From: JADLFV01 sp964471555
GTDB lineage: Bacteria; Planctomycetota; Phycisphaerae; Phycisphaerales; Phycisphaeraceae
Length of the DNA: 8,200 nt
Assembly: GCA_964471555.1 (NCBI GenBank)
Contig: CAYYGM010000168.1
Span: 1-8,200, forward strand
Reading direction: 5' to 3'
How positions within the stretch are numbered: the first letter of the stretch is position 1; every line of letters begins with the position of its first letter. A program made the translations under genes and the position numbers. This document shows positions 1 to 5,897 of the stretch, piece after piece. The notes below the pieces were generated by a model. It was not told the DNA's origin. It ran no database searches and worked only from the letters and a program-made list of their open reading frames with translations.

Positions 1-96
1 CGGCTGCCGCACTACACCACGCTGCAGAAGGCCATCACCATCGCCTCGGTCGGATATCGGGCTTCGCGTTGGAAGTCACGCTCGCCCAGACCCTGA
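1..96 (+). pseudogene. Transposase-like fragment at the left edge
   Basis: The first plus-strand frame reads RLPHYTTLQKA (1-33), which resembles a phrase common in IS5/IS4-type DDE transposases (PHYTTLQKA). After residue 11 the resemblance is lost and a TGA occurs at 94-96. This is consistent with a transposase gene entering from the left and being cut by, or joined to, the intron-like sequence. Eleven residues is thin evidence and chance cannot be excluded. Confidence 0.3.
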
Positions 97-295
97 CGGC
101 CTGATCGGGGGTTCGCTCGTGTTCGGTTCCATGTTTGGCCTCGGGCTTCCATTCCACACGGCCTCGCGGCGAAGATGATCTCACTCGATAGATCGAATTG
201 GATCATCACGTGCAGTTGCCTCCGGCTCGTGGTTGCCTCCGACAGGCTCCGCAGGGGACTTGCACCCCATCGAAACCCATTCATGCACAGCGCAC
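34..295 (-). mobile_element. Probable 5' part of a group II intron (domain I), incomplete
   Basis: Read on the minus strand, position 295 begins GTGCG, the 5' consensus of group II introns. About 25 bases on comes GATGGGGTGCAAGTCCCC (254-271), the GGGG/CCCC hairpin common near the 5' end of bacterial group II introns. Two copies of CGGAGGCAAC (minus-strand reading of 215-224 and 232-241) follow. Next is a compound stem: a 7-bp outer helix (174-180 with 201-207), a symmetric 4x4 internal loop, and an inner TCGAT/ATCGA pair (185-189 with 192-196). Domains V and VI and the maturase are not in the window. Either the intron continues past the left edge or it is cut by the transposase-like stretch near position 34, so the left boundary is a guess. 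The family call rests on remembered consensus and folding by eye. Confidence 0.5.
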
Positions 296-392
296 CCCGC
301 GGTCGGGGCTGCGCCCCTCCCTCCGGCTCAGCCAGCCTGTTCCCTTAACCTGATTCTTTCACATTGATTGGTACGAAGATCGGGAGGAGGTC

Positions 393-482
393 ATGGCTTC
401 GTTTCGCAAATTTGAAACTATTGCAAATCACTCAGTTCCCACAATGATCGTTGCCGGTGGCAATCCATGTATTCTTGGTTGA
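393..482 (+). CDS. Possible 29-residue ORF with strong ribosome binding site
   Basis: A plus-strand ATG at 393 follows GGGAGGAGG (382-390), an excellent ribosome binding site, and opens a 29-codon frame, MASFRKFETIANHSVPTMIV then AGGNPCILG, ended by TGA. There is no recognisable domain, no signal peptide and no promoter that I can defend. The stretch is more AT-rich than the operon. It could be a small protein, a leader peptide, a decayed gene start or chance. It lies on the opposite strand from all other genes. Confidence 0.22.
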   Translation: MASFRKFETIANHSVPTMIVAGGNPCILG

Positions 483-497
483 CCGATGGATGCAATC

Positions 498-516
498 AAT
501 CGCCGCAACGGCGATT
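498..516 (-). terminator. Perfect 8-bp hairpin, possible end of the operon
   Basis: AATCGCCG (498-505) and CGGCGATT (509-516) are perfect inverted repeats around a three-base loop, 42 bases after the radical SAM stop codon. On the minus strand the stem is followed by GATTGATTGC, which is only a weak U-tract, so intrinsic termination is possible but not certain. No better hairpin lies between it and the stop. Confidence 0.4.
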
Positions 517-558
517 AAACTGCCATCATCAAACGAAGGGGGCTGTTTATGATCTGCG

Positions 559-1563
559 TTATGGACTGTAGCGTGCTTCAACACTTGTAATGAATAGGGT
601 TTCCCATCGTTCCACGAATTGAATCTGATGGTCCGCCCTCAACCGTTCGAGAATGTGATGGATGTGGCTGGGTTGCCATTGCGGTAGGGCCCGCTCCAGG
701 TCAGAGACGCGCAGCGGGTGGCGGCGAATCACGGCAGCGATTTGCTCTTCGATGGGGCCGGAGTTGGCCAGGTCCAGCGCGAGCGCAGACGGGGCCGTGA
801 GGTGAGCTTTGGGGCCCAGGATGGCTTGGGCGCGCATCTGGCCATCCCGATCCGGAGGTTGAACCCCGCGTTCGGCGGAGCCGCGCGTGGGGAGGGTGAG
901 GTCAATGCGGTCCGGGCCGACCCGTCGCATGACATCGGCCAACTGATTCAGCGCAGCTTCGCTGTCGTTCAGTCCCGCCACCAGCATGACTTCGATCCAC
1001 AATTGTCCGCGGGGCTTTGTGCGTGCAAAGGCTTCGAGACCGGCGACGTGTTGCTCGAACGTCAGGCTCGGGTGCGGCCGGTTGATCCGCCGGTACAGTG
1101 GGGCGTCACCAGCATCCAGTGTGGGCAGCACGGCGTCGGCACGGGCCAGAGACTGCCGCACTTCGTCCAGGTAAAACAACGAGCCGTTGGTGATGACCGC
1201 AATGGGATGGTCGTCCAGCCGGCGAACCTCTTGGATCAGTTCACCGATGCGGCTGTGTAACGTGCCTTCGCCGGAGGCGACGAAGGTGATCCAATCAAAT
1301 GTGTCGGGTGACAGCGTTTGGAGCACTTGCCGGACTTCCGTCAGGATTGGTTCGACGGGAATGTATTCTTTGCGCTCGTTGACAACGGGCGTACTGCGTC
1401 CGAGCTGGCAGTAGACGCAGTTCCAGTTGCAGGTTTTCAGGGGAACCGTGTCGATGCCGAGCGACCGGCCGAGCCTGCGGGAAGGGACCGGACCGAAGAC
1501 GTCATGTTCGTGGGAACTTGCGTTCTCGGTTGCTGCGGGCGGTCTTACACGAGATGGGTTCAT
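559..1563 (-). CDS. Radical SAM protein, COG0731 type, with C-terminal winged-helix-like region
   Basis: The 334-residue protein has FGPVPSRRLGRSLGIDTVP (23-41) then CNWNCVYCQLG with C45, C49 and C52, the CxxxCxxC ligand set of the radical SAM [4Fe-4S] cluster. The glycine-rich SAM-binding element is in VASGEGTLH (95-103), and ITNGS follows at 124-128. The FGPVPSRR opening is typical of the COG0731 Fe-S oxidoreductases, a group related to wybutosine-type enzymes but mostly of unknown substrate. The last 70 residues (about 270-328) are helical with a wing-like end and resemble a winged helix; this may recognise nucleic acid or a partner. No second Cys cluster is seen. A TTG at 1575 would add four residues, but the ATG at 1563 is preferred; its GAAAGA site is weak. 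It is the last gene of the cluster, 33 bases after the methyltransferase, and ends in TAA. Confidence 0.87.
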   Translation of the reverse strand: MNPSRVRPPAATENASSHEHDVFGPVPSRRLGRSLGIDTVPLKTCNWNCVYCQLGRSTPVVNERKEYIPVEPILTEVRQVLQTLSPDTFDWITFVASGEGTLHSRIGELIQEVRRLDDHPIAVITNGSLFYLDEVRQSLARADAVLPTLDAGDAPLYRRINRPHPSLTFEQHVAGLEAFARTKPRGQLWIEVMLVAGLNDSEAALNQLADVMRRVGPDRIDLTLPTRGSAERGVQPPDRDGQMRAQAILGPKAHLTAPSALALDLANSGPIEEQIAAVIRRHPLRVSDLERALPQWQPSHIHHILERLRADHQIQFVERWETLFITSVEARYSP

Positions 1564-1596
1564 GACATCTTTCAAAGGAGCGTGCCTGGAGCCCGA

Positions 1597-2157
1597 TCAG
1601 CGGCGCTGATAGACGAAGACCCATCCGCGTACGAGGCGATCGTCGTGGAGCATGTGCCGCCTGGCGTGATCCACCTCACGAAAGCCGGAGCGGCTGATTT
1701 CGCGGCAAACCTGTTGCAGGCCTGGGCCGTGTTCGGTCATGTGCGTGGGGTAGAGAGCGACTCTGCCGTTGGGTTTGAGCAAGCGGTGGACGCGTTGAAA
1801 CAAGCCGACGCGCTGTTCGGGGTCGGGAAAGAACACGTTGTGCGTGACGTCAAAGAGCAAAGCGATGTCGATCACGCCGGGACGGATGGGCGACTGGCTT
1901 CTCAGGTCTGCCTCGATGAGTGTCACGTTGTTCAGCCGTCGTGCCGTGCAGAGTCGGTGAGCGTGCACCAAAGCGTCAGCGTTCATGTCAACGCCATAGA
2001 CGCGGCCTTCTTCGCCGACGATCTGGGCTGCGGGGAGCAGATACCCGCCGTTACGACAACCCAGGTCTGCCACGCGATGGCCCGGCCGAAGGCCGAGATT
2101 GCTCAATACACGCCTCCCGGTGGAGCGCAGCCAACGGTCGAGGTCGGGTTCCGCCAT
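1597..2157 (-). CDS. Class I SAM-dependent methyltransferase
   Basis: The 186-residue protein has motif I VADLGCRNGGY (29-39), an acidic loop after strand 2 in VYGVDMNADAL (53-63, D57 likely binds the ribose of SAM) and IEADL (81-85), in the Rossmann order of UbiE/ArsM-like methyltransferases. The DIALLFDVTHNVFF segment (97-110) fills the position of motif IV and HRLLKPNGRVALYP (124-137) matches motif VI. It is short, lacking an extra substrate-recognition domain, so the methyl acceptor is unknown. The start is set at the ATG at 2157 because a GAGG lies six bases ahead. A GTG at 2169 is equally in frame, would overlap the ferritin-like stop by four bases (GTGA) and add four residues. Position in the operon next to a radical SAM gene suggests a modification role, but that is inference. 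Confidence 0.85.
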   Translation of the reverse strand: MAEPDLDRWLRSTGRRVLSNLGLRPGHRVADLGCRNGGYLLPAAQIVGEEGRVYGVDMNADALVHAHRLCTARRLNNVTLIEADLRSQSPIRPGVIDIALLFDVTHNVFFPDPEQRVGLFQRVHRLLKPNGRVALYPTHMTEHGPGLQQVCREISRSGFREVDHARRHMLHDDRLVRGWVFVYQRR

Positions 2158-2165
2158 CACCGGCC

Positions 2166-2360
2166 TCACATGCCCTTGAGCAGCCGTTGCAACGTACGGG
2201 CGTGGCTGATTTCGTCGTGGACCTCTCGCTCAAACACCTCGCGCAGCTCGCCACCGGCCGGCCCGAAGCATTGACTGGCTTGGTCGTTATACCGGATGAT
2301 GGTGCCCGACTCGGCAGCCAGGTTTTCGTTCAAGTCCTGGATCAAATCATGGGTACTCAT
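2166..2360 (-). CDS. Two-helix ferritin-like protein (half-bacterioferritin)
   Basis: This 64-residue protein looks like helices A and B of a ferritin bundle only. Helix A (about 5-28) contains AAESGTIIRYNDQA with E17 and Y24; helix B (about 36-61) contains EVHDEISHARTLQRLL with E50 and H53. The spacing E17, Y24, E50, H53 is the same as E18, Y25, E51, H54 of E. coli bacterioferritin from memory, and the E/ExxH set also resembles encapsulated ferritins, which are two-helix proteins whose dimers rebuild the diiron site. The second pair of helices is not found: the stop lies directly at the next gene's start region, so the short form appears genuine and not a truncation. Function is probably iron oxidation, storage or peroxide handling as a symmetric dimer or larger ring. 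An AGAGGA site lies about five bases before the ATG. No encapsulin gene is in view. Confidence 0.8.
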   Translation of the reverse strand: MSTHDLIQDLNENLAAESGTIIRYNDQASQCFGPAGGELREVFEREVHDEISHARTLQRLLKGM

Positions 2361-2396
2361 GACGTTCCTCTCTTAGGAGGTGACTGATAGGGGGGT
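2361..2396 (-). promoter_or_regulatory. Leader of the ferritin-like gene with an anti-Shine-Dalgarno-like element
   Basis: On the minus strand this 36-base gap contains TCACCTCCTA, nearly identical to the 3' end of 16S rRNA, followed by the gene's own GAGAGGA ribosome binding site. CCTC could pair with GAGG across a six-base loop, hiding the binding site. This suggests translation of the ferritin-like gene may be damped or controlled. The stem is only four base pairs, so the effect may be small. Confidence 0.25.
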
Positions 2397-3794
2397 TCAG
2401 GAAACCACCGCTTCGGGTTGCGGCGTGCCGCGGTGAGTCGGCGACACGTCAGCGACGCGCTGGCTCGCGCGGATGGCTTCTTCCGCGGCATTGACCAGGG
2501 GATAGGCGATCGGCGAAGCGGTCAGGGCGGGGTGCGTTCCCATCTGGAACATGGCCACGTCTTCCGCGGTCATGCGCTTCTGCACCAGGGCGGCGATGGT
2601 GTTGATCATCTCGCCGACCGACGCCCCGCCCCGCACCTGGCCGCCGAGCAGCACCTGGGAGTGCGACTCGAACACGAGCTTGACCTTCATGGTCGCGGTG
2701 CCCGGCATGCCACCGGGGTGGTGGTCCGGCGTCTCCACCGCACCGCAGACGATCTGGTAGCCGCGCTCCCGAGCCATGGATTCGGTCAAACCGGCGGTGC
2801 CCATGGCCAGTTCACCCACAGCGGTGGACCAAGCGCCCACGGTGCCGTCACTCTCGCGTCGCAGGCCGAACACATTGGCCCCGGCGATGCGGGCTTCTAG
2901 TTGGGCGATGGAGGCGAGCTTCAACGGCGAGGGGCGGCCGCCAAAGAAGGAGATTTTCTCGGCACAATCCCCGCAGGCGAAGATCGCGGGGTCGGAGGTC
3001 TGCATGGCGCGGTCCACGGAAACGCCGCCGGTGGGGCCGATGGTCAGGCCGGCTTTCTGCGCCAGTGTGACGTTGGCTTGTGAGCCGAGGCCGAGGATGA
3101 CGAGGTCGGCGGGGACTTCATTACCGTCGGCCAGCCGGACCGCCTGGACCTGGCCGTCACCCATGATCCGCTCGACGGTTGCGGACGTGCGTACGGTGAC
3201 GCCGCGATCCCGCAAATGATCTTCCATTTCGACACAGAACTCCGGGTCGTAGGATAGGCTCAGACAGTTGGCCGTCAGTTCCAGGACCGTGACCTGTTTG
3301 CCGCCGATCTTGTTGATCTCGTCGGCGAATTCGATCCCGATAAAGCCGCCACCGATGATCACGATGCGTCGCGTGTGTTGAATCGCTTGTTGAAGCGCTT
3401 TCAAGTGGTCAACATCCTTCAGGATCGAATAAACGCCCGGCAGGTCCGCCCCAGGAATGGGTGGCTTGATCGGCGCCGATCCCGTTGCCAGGATGAGCCG
3501 ATCGTATTGGACGGTTTGCTCGGTGGTGTGCAGCCGGCGCTGTTCCCGATCGATCTCAATCGCCGTGGCGATGAGCAGGTCCACCTGGTGTTTTTCAAGC
3601 ACGGCGTCGGGGATGAGGTTCTTTTCCGTGCTGCCCAATGTGCCGAAGATATAGGGGATGCCGCAGGGGATCGGCACCTGCTGTTCCTTGCGGACCAGGA
3701 CGATCCGCATATCCGGGTGATGACGACGGGCGGTAATGGCGGCGGTGATGCCCGCGGCGCTGCCGCCGAGAATGACGATGTCGGCTGCGATCAT
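2397..3794 (-). CDS. CoA-disulfide reductase / NADH oxidase-like FAD-dependent pyridine nucleotide-disulfide oxidoreductase
   Basis: The 465-residue flavoprotein has an N-terminal FAD site ILGGSAAGITAA (8-19) and a single redox cysteine C44 in PIPCGIPYIFG. The ATG segment is at 103-105 (LATGSAPIKPP), the NAD(P)H Rossmann motif IIGGGFIGIEFAD at 146-158, and the second FAD motif IFACGDCAE at 271-279. The C-terminal dimerisation domain runs from about 320 to 445. The lone active-site cysteine, rather than CxxxxC, places it with CoA-disulfide reductase, NADH oxidase and NAD(P)H sulfur or polysulfide reductases. No rhodanese domain is fused, unlike some family members. It likely reduces CoA disulfide, a persulfide or polysulfide in the cytosol. 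The ATG forms a four-base overlap with the Thi4-like gene and has GAAGGAG five bases ahead. The last 20 residues are poorly conserved in character and probably disordered. Exact substrate cannot be told from sequence. Confidence 0.88.
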   Translation of the reverse strand: MIAADIVILGGSAAGITAAITARRHHPDMRIVLVRKEQQVPIPCGIPYIFGTLGSTEKNLIPDAVLEKHQVDLLIATAIEIDREQRRLHTTEQTVQYDRLILATGSAPIKPPIPGADLPGVYSILKDVDHLKALQQAIQHTRRIVIIGGGFIGIEFADEINKIGGKQVTVLELTANCLSLSYDPEFCVEMEDHLRDRGVTVRTSATVERIMGDGQVQAVRLADGNEVPADLVILGLGSQANVTLAQKAGLTIGPTGGVSVDRAMQTSDPAIFACGDCAEKISFFGGRPSPLKLASIAQLEARIAGANVFGLRRESDGTVGAWSTAVGELAMGTAGLTESMARERGYQIVCGAVETPDHHPGGMPGTATMKVKLVFESHSQVLLGGQVRGGASVGEMINTIAALVQKRMTAEDVAMFQMGTHPALTASPIAYPLVNAAEEAIRASQRVADVSPTHRGTPQPEAVVS

Positions 3795-4597
3795 GATGAC
3801 TCCTTCAGGATCAGGTCTTGTGTGTTTCGGGGTTTTGATTCGAGTTCACGGTCAACCAGTTCGGCCACGCGCTGACCGGACAGGAGCATGCCGCCGAAGA
3901 TCGGCCCCATGCGTGGCCCGCCCCATGTGGCGCATACCGCCATGCCGCAGACCCACAGTCCACGGTGCAGCTCCCCTGTGCGCTCCACGACAAAACGCTC
4001 CCCCTCCTCGGCGTTCATGGGGCCTTCGCCGGCCAGCACGTTGTCATCGACGAGTTTTCGCTGCTGAAGCATCCGCACCAGCGCCGCGTCGTGACCGGTT
4101 GCGTCCACCACCAGGTGGCCGCGCATTGTCAACGGATCGATCGGCAATGGGGCCGACGTACCCGTGCGGTTGACCACAACACCACAGACGGAGCCATGGT
4201 GCACGGACAAGTCCTCCACCGTCAGCATGTTCAACAACACCGCGCCGCTGTGCACCGCGGCAAGCGTCAGTGCCGAGGCCAACTCGATCGCATCCACGCG
4301 GCAAAGGTGAGTGTCGGCCGCCACGTGGCGGATATTCAGTTCATCGAGCATGGCGCCAACCTCAGCCTGGACGATGACTTCGTTCATCGCCATGGCCCCG
4401 CCCCAGACGCCACCGCCGGGCGTGAGTCGTTTCTCAATGATGATGACCTTCCTGCCACGCCGCGCCAGTTCGATCGCCGCGATCAGGCCGGACGGACCAG
4501 CCCCCACGATGACGACATCACTGGCCAGCCGGTCGAGCAGCTTTTCGTGGTAGCCTCGGATGATGGCCGCGGAAATGTCAGTCTCGTCAAAACTCAT
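3791..4597 (-). CDS. thi4: Thi4-family thiazole synthase, prokaryotic sulfide-dependent type
   Basis: The 268-residue protein has a dinucleotide-binding VGAGPSG (31-37), an acidic strand end IIIEK (52-56), PGGGVWGGAM (60-69), DATGHDAAL (165-173) and GPRMGPIFGGMLLSG (227-241), all hallmarks of Thi4. Members make ADP-thiazole, the thiazole precursor of thiamine, from NAD, glycine and a sulfur source. Eukaryotic enzymes give up sulfur from an active-site cysteine and act once. Archaeal and anaerobic bacterial forms lack that cysteine and use free sulfide with Fe(II) catalytically. No cysteine occurs in the DATGHDAALV stretch, so the second type is predicted, pending alignment. The ATG at 4597 is chosen over an in-frame ATG at 4705 because it forms an ATGA overlap with the upstream gene and has GGAGG seven bases ahead. 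No other thiamine genes are in the window, so it may serve thiamine synthesis or a related reaction linked to its neighbours. Confidence 0.88.
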   Translation of the reverse strand: MSFDETDISAAIIRGYHEKLLDRLASDVVIVGAGPSGLIAAIELARRGRKVIIIEKRLTPGGGVWGGAMAMNEVIVQAEVGAMLDELNIRHVAADTHLCRVDAIELASALTLAAVHSGAVLLNMLTVEDLSVHHGSVCGVVVNRTGTSAPLPIDPLTMRGHLVVDATGHDAALVRMLQQRKLVDDNVLAGEGPMNAEEGERFVVERTGELHRGLWVCGMAVCATWGGPRMGPIFGGMLLSGQRVAELVDRELESKPRNTQDLILKESS

Positions 4598-5457
4598 GAC
4601 TGGGCCTCCGTCAGCTCGAACTCGAAGCATGTGCCGACATGACAGGGTTGCCAGCGTTCGGGGAATTGCGACCACAACCAGGCGGCCGCCATGGGGCCGG
4701 TGCAATGGGCGGGCGCGATCAGTTGCACGTCGAGTTGCTTCAGCGCCTTGCCGGTCTGTTCCAGGCGCTGTGGGGATGCATGGACAAGGTGCATCCCGCC
4801 GATGACCGCGTGAATCGGCCGATCCCCGGTGAGCGTACGGATGTACTGCAACGTATTGACCACGCCGGCGTGGGCGCAGCCGACGATCACCACGGTGCCT
4901 TGCATCGTGTGAAAGAAGATGGCCTGGTCATCGAGGATTGGATCGGCCTCGGCGCAACCGCTGTCGAGGAAGAAGTCGCCGCCAGTGTCTTCGTAGTCGG
5001 TGATGCGAGGCACTGGTCCTGTGATTTGGATGCCGCCGTCGATCCGAACGGGCTGCTCGGTCCAATGCAGGCAGGCGACGTGCCGCCGGAGTGTTGATTC
5101 ATCCAGTTGCGGGGGGATGCTTACGTCTTCAACCGAATCATCGTCATGCCGACTGAATCGCTGCGCCAGCGCCGCGGGGTGAAGATAGAGGTTCGGCAAG
5201 CGCACCCGTTGCAGCAGTTGCGGCAGGCCCCCGGTGTGATCGAAGTGCCCATGGGACAAGACGACGGCGTCAGCATCGGCCAGGTCGATTCCAAGCAGTT
5301 CGGCATTGTGCCACAGCACTTCCGCAGTCTGCCCGGTATCGAAAAGCACTTTGCAGGTTTCGGTTTCGATCCAGTACGCCAGGCCATGTTCAGCAAGCAA
5401 GCCGCGCCCACGGGCGGTGTTCTCGACCAGTACGGTGATGTGGATGGTGTGGTTCAT
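4594..5457 (-). CDS. Metallo-beta-lactamase-fold hydrolase, COG1237 type
   Basis: The 287-residue protein has SHGHFDHTGGL at 68-78 (H69, H71, D73, H74), the HxHxDH metal-binding motif of this fold. Further ligands are likely at H196 (CAHAG, 194-198) and H251 (PAHCTG, 249-254), with a GGMHL motif at 220-224. The DPILDDQAIFF segment (172-182) is typical of the COG1237 group. That group contains methanogen enzymes annotated as 7,8-dihydropterin-6-yl-methyl-4-(beta-D-ribofuranosyl)-aminobenzene 5'-phosphate synthase, plus many bacterial members of unproven function. The bacterial protein is probably a cytosolic dinuclear metal hydrolase; the pterin activity should not be assumed. The start ATG at 5457 overlaps the upstream TGA by four bases and has GGGAG eight bases ahead. 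The stop makes the same ATGA overlap with the Thi4-like gene. Length is close to the family norm and all visible metal ligands are intact. Confidence 0.88.
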   Translation of the reverse strand: MNHTIHITVLVENTARGRGLLAEHGLAYWIETETCKVLFDTGQTAEVLWHNAELLGIDLADADAVVLSHGHFDHTGGLPQLLQRVRLPNLYLHPAALAQRFSRHDDDSVEDVSIPPQLDESTLRRHVACLHWTEQPVRIDGGIQITGPVPRITDYEDTGGDFFLDSGCAEADPILDDQAIFFHTMQGTVVIVGCAHAGVVNTLQYIRTLTGDRPIHAVIGGMHLVHASPQRLEQTGKALKQLDVQLIAPAHCTGPMAAAWLWSQFPERWQPCHVGTCFEFELTEAQS

Positions 5458-5897
5458 GGTTCAATCTCCCGCTCACTTCGTTTCATGAACTTGCCGACGC
5501 TTGTGGCGCGGACCCGGCCTTCCTGCACGAGTACCGCTTTGACCACGAACACGGGCGGCGATCCGCGCGTCACTTCGGCGTGGATCGTCATCGTGTGCCC
5601 GAGGCACACCGGGTGGCGAAAACGGACGTGCAGATCGGCGGTCACCGCGGCAATGTGGTGGGCGAACAGGCAGTTGGTCATGGCTCCGTCCAGCAGCGTC
5701 GCAATGATGCCGCCGTGCACCAGGCCGGGATAACCTTCCCAGGTGTGAGGGCAATCGATCACCGCTTCGACCCGGCCATCCGGCAAAGCGCGGTAATCCA
5801 CACCAAGGCCTTCAGGCATCAGTTCGCCGCACACGTAACAGTGCGGGTGGAGCCGGCGGCGGGTTGAGCGGATCATCGAGTCAGTGGTGGCAGTCAT
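5454..5897 (-). CDS. PaaI-family hotdog-fold thioesterase
   Basis: The 147-residue protein opens with CYVCGELMPEGLGV (20-33), the cysteine pair and Gly-Leu-Gly segment seen at the front of many PaaI-like hotdog proteins. The central motif HGGIIATLLDGAM (61-73) contains the conserved HGG turn and D70, the usual catalytic acid on the long helix. The strand-rich second half includes VRFRHPVCLG (91-100) and ends in a basic tail. Family members hydrolyse acyl-CoA thioesters in the cytosol, usually as tetramers; the substrate here is unknown. The start at 5897 overlaps the upstream gene by 17 bases and has only a weak GGA site. A second ATG at 5876 sits just past the upstream stop and could be used instead. 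The stop overlaps the next start by four bases. Its presence near a CoA-disulfide-reductase-like gene hints at CoA or acyl-thiol chemistry, but no direct link is seen. Confidence 0.85.
   Translation of the reverse strand: MTATTDSMIRSTRRRLHPHCYVCGELMPEGLGVDYRALPDGRVEAVIDCPHTWEGYPGLVHGGIIATLLDGAMTNCLFAHHIAAVTADLHVRFRHPVCLGHTMTIHAEVTRGSPPVFVVKAVLVQEGRVRATSVGKFMKRSEREIEP

Larger units (their letters stand above)
296..558. other. Non-operonic tail between the gene cluster and the intron-like element
   Basis: Apart from the hairpin at 498-516 and the short plus-strand frame at 393-482, described separately, this stretch holds a GC hairpin GGGGC-TGC-GCCCC (305-317) ten bases outside the proposed intron 5' end. 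Base composition falls from GC-rich to more AT-rich between about 340 and 560. No tRNA, CRISPR or longer coding frame is seen. Confidence 0.5.

Noticed and set aside
12..284. 90-residue minus-strand frame
   Set aside because: It lies entirely in the intron-like structured region, has no recognisable domain, and its composition looks like translated structured RNA.
550..591. 13-codon plus-strand frame after GAAGGGGG
   Set aside because: Very short, overlaps the end of the radical SAM gene, and has no supporting feature beyond a purine-rich stretch.
1318..2274. 318-residue plus-strand frame
   Set aside because: It is antisense to the radical SAM and methyltransferase genes, which have clear motifs; it shows no family features of its own.
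3965..4642. 225-residue plus-strand frame
   Set aside because: Antisense shadow of the Thi4-like gene; His-rich and low in recognisable structure.
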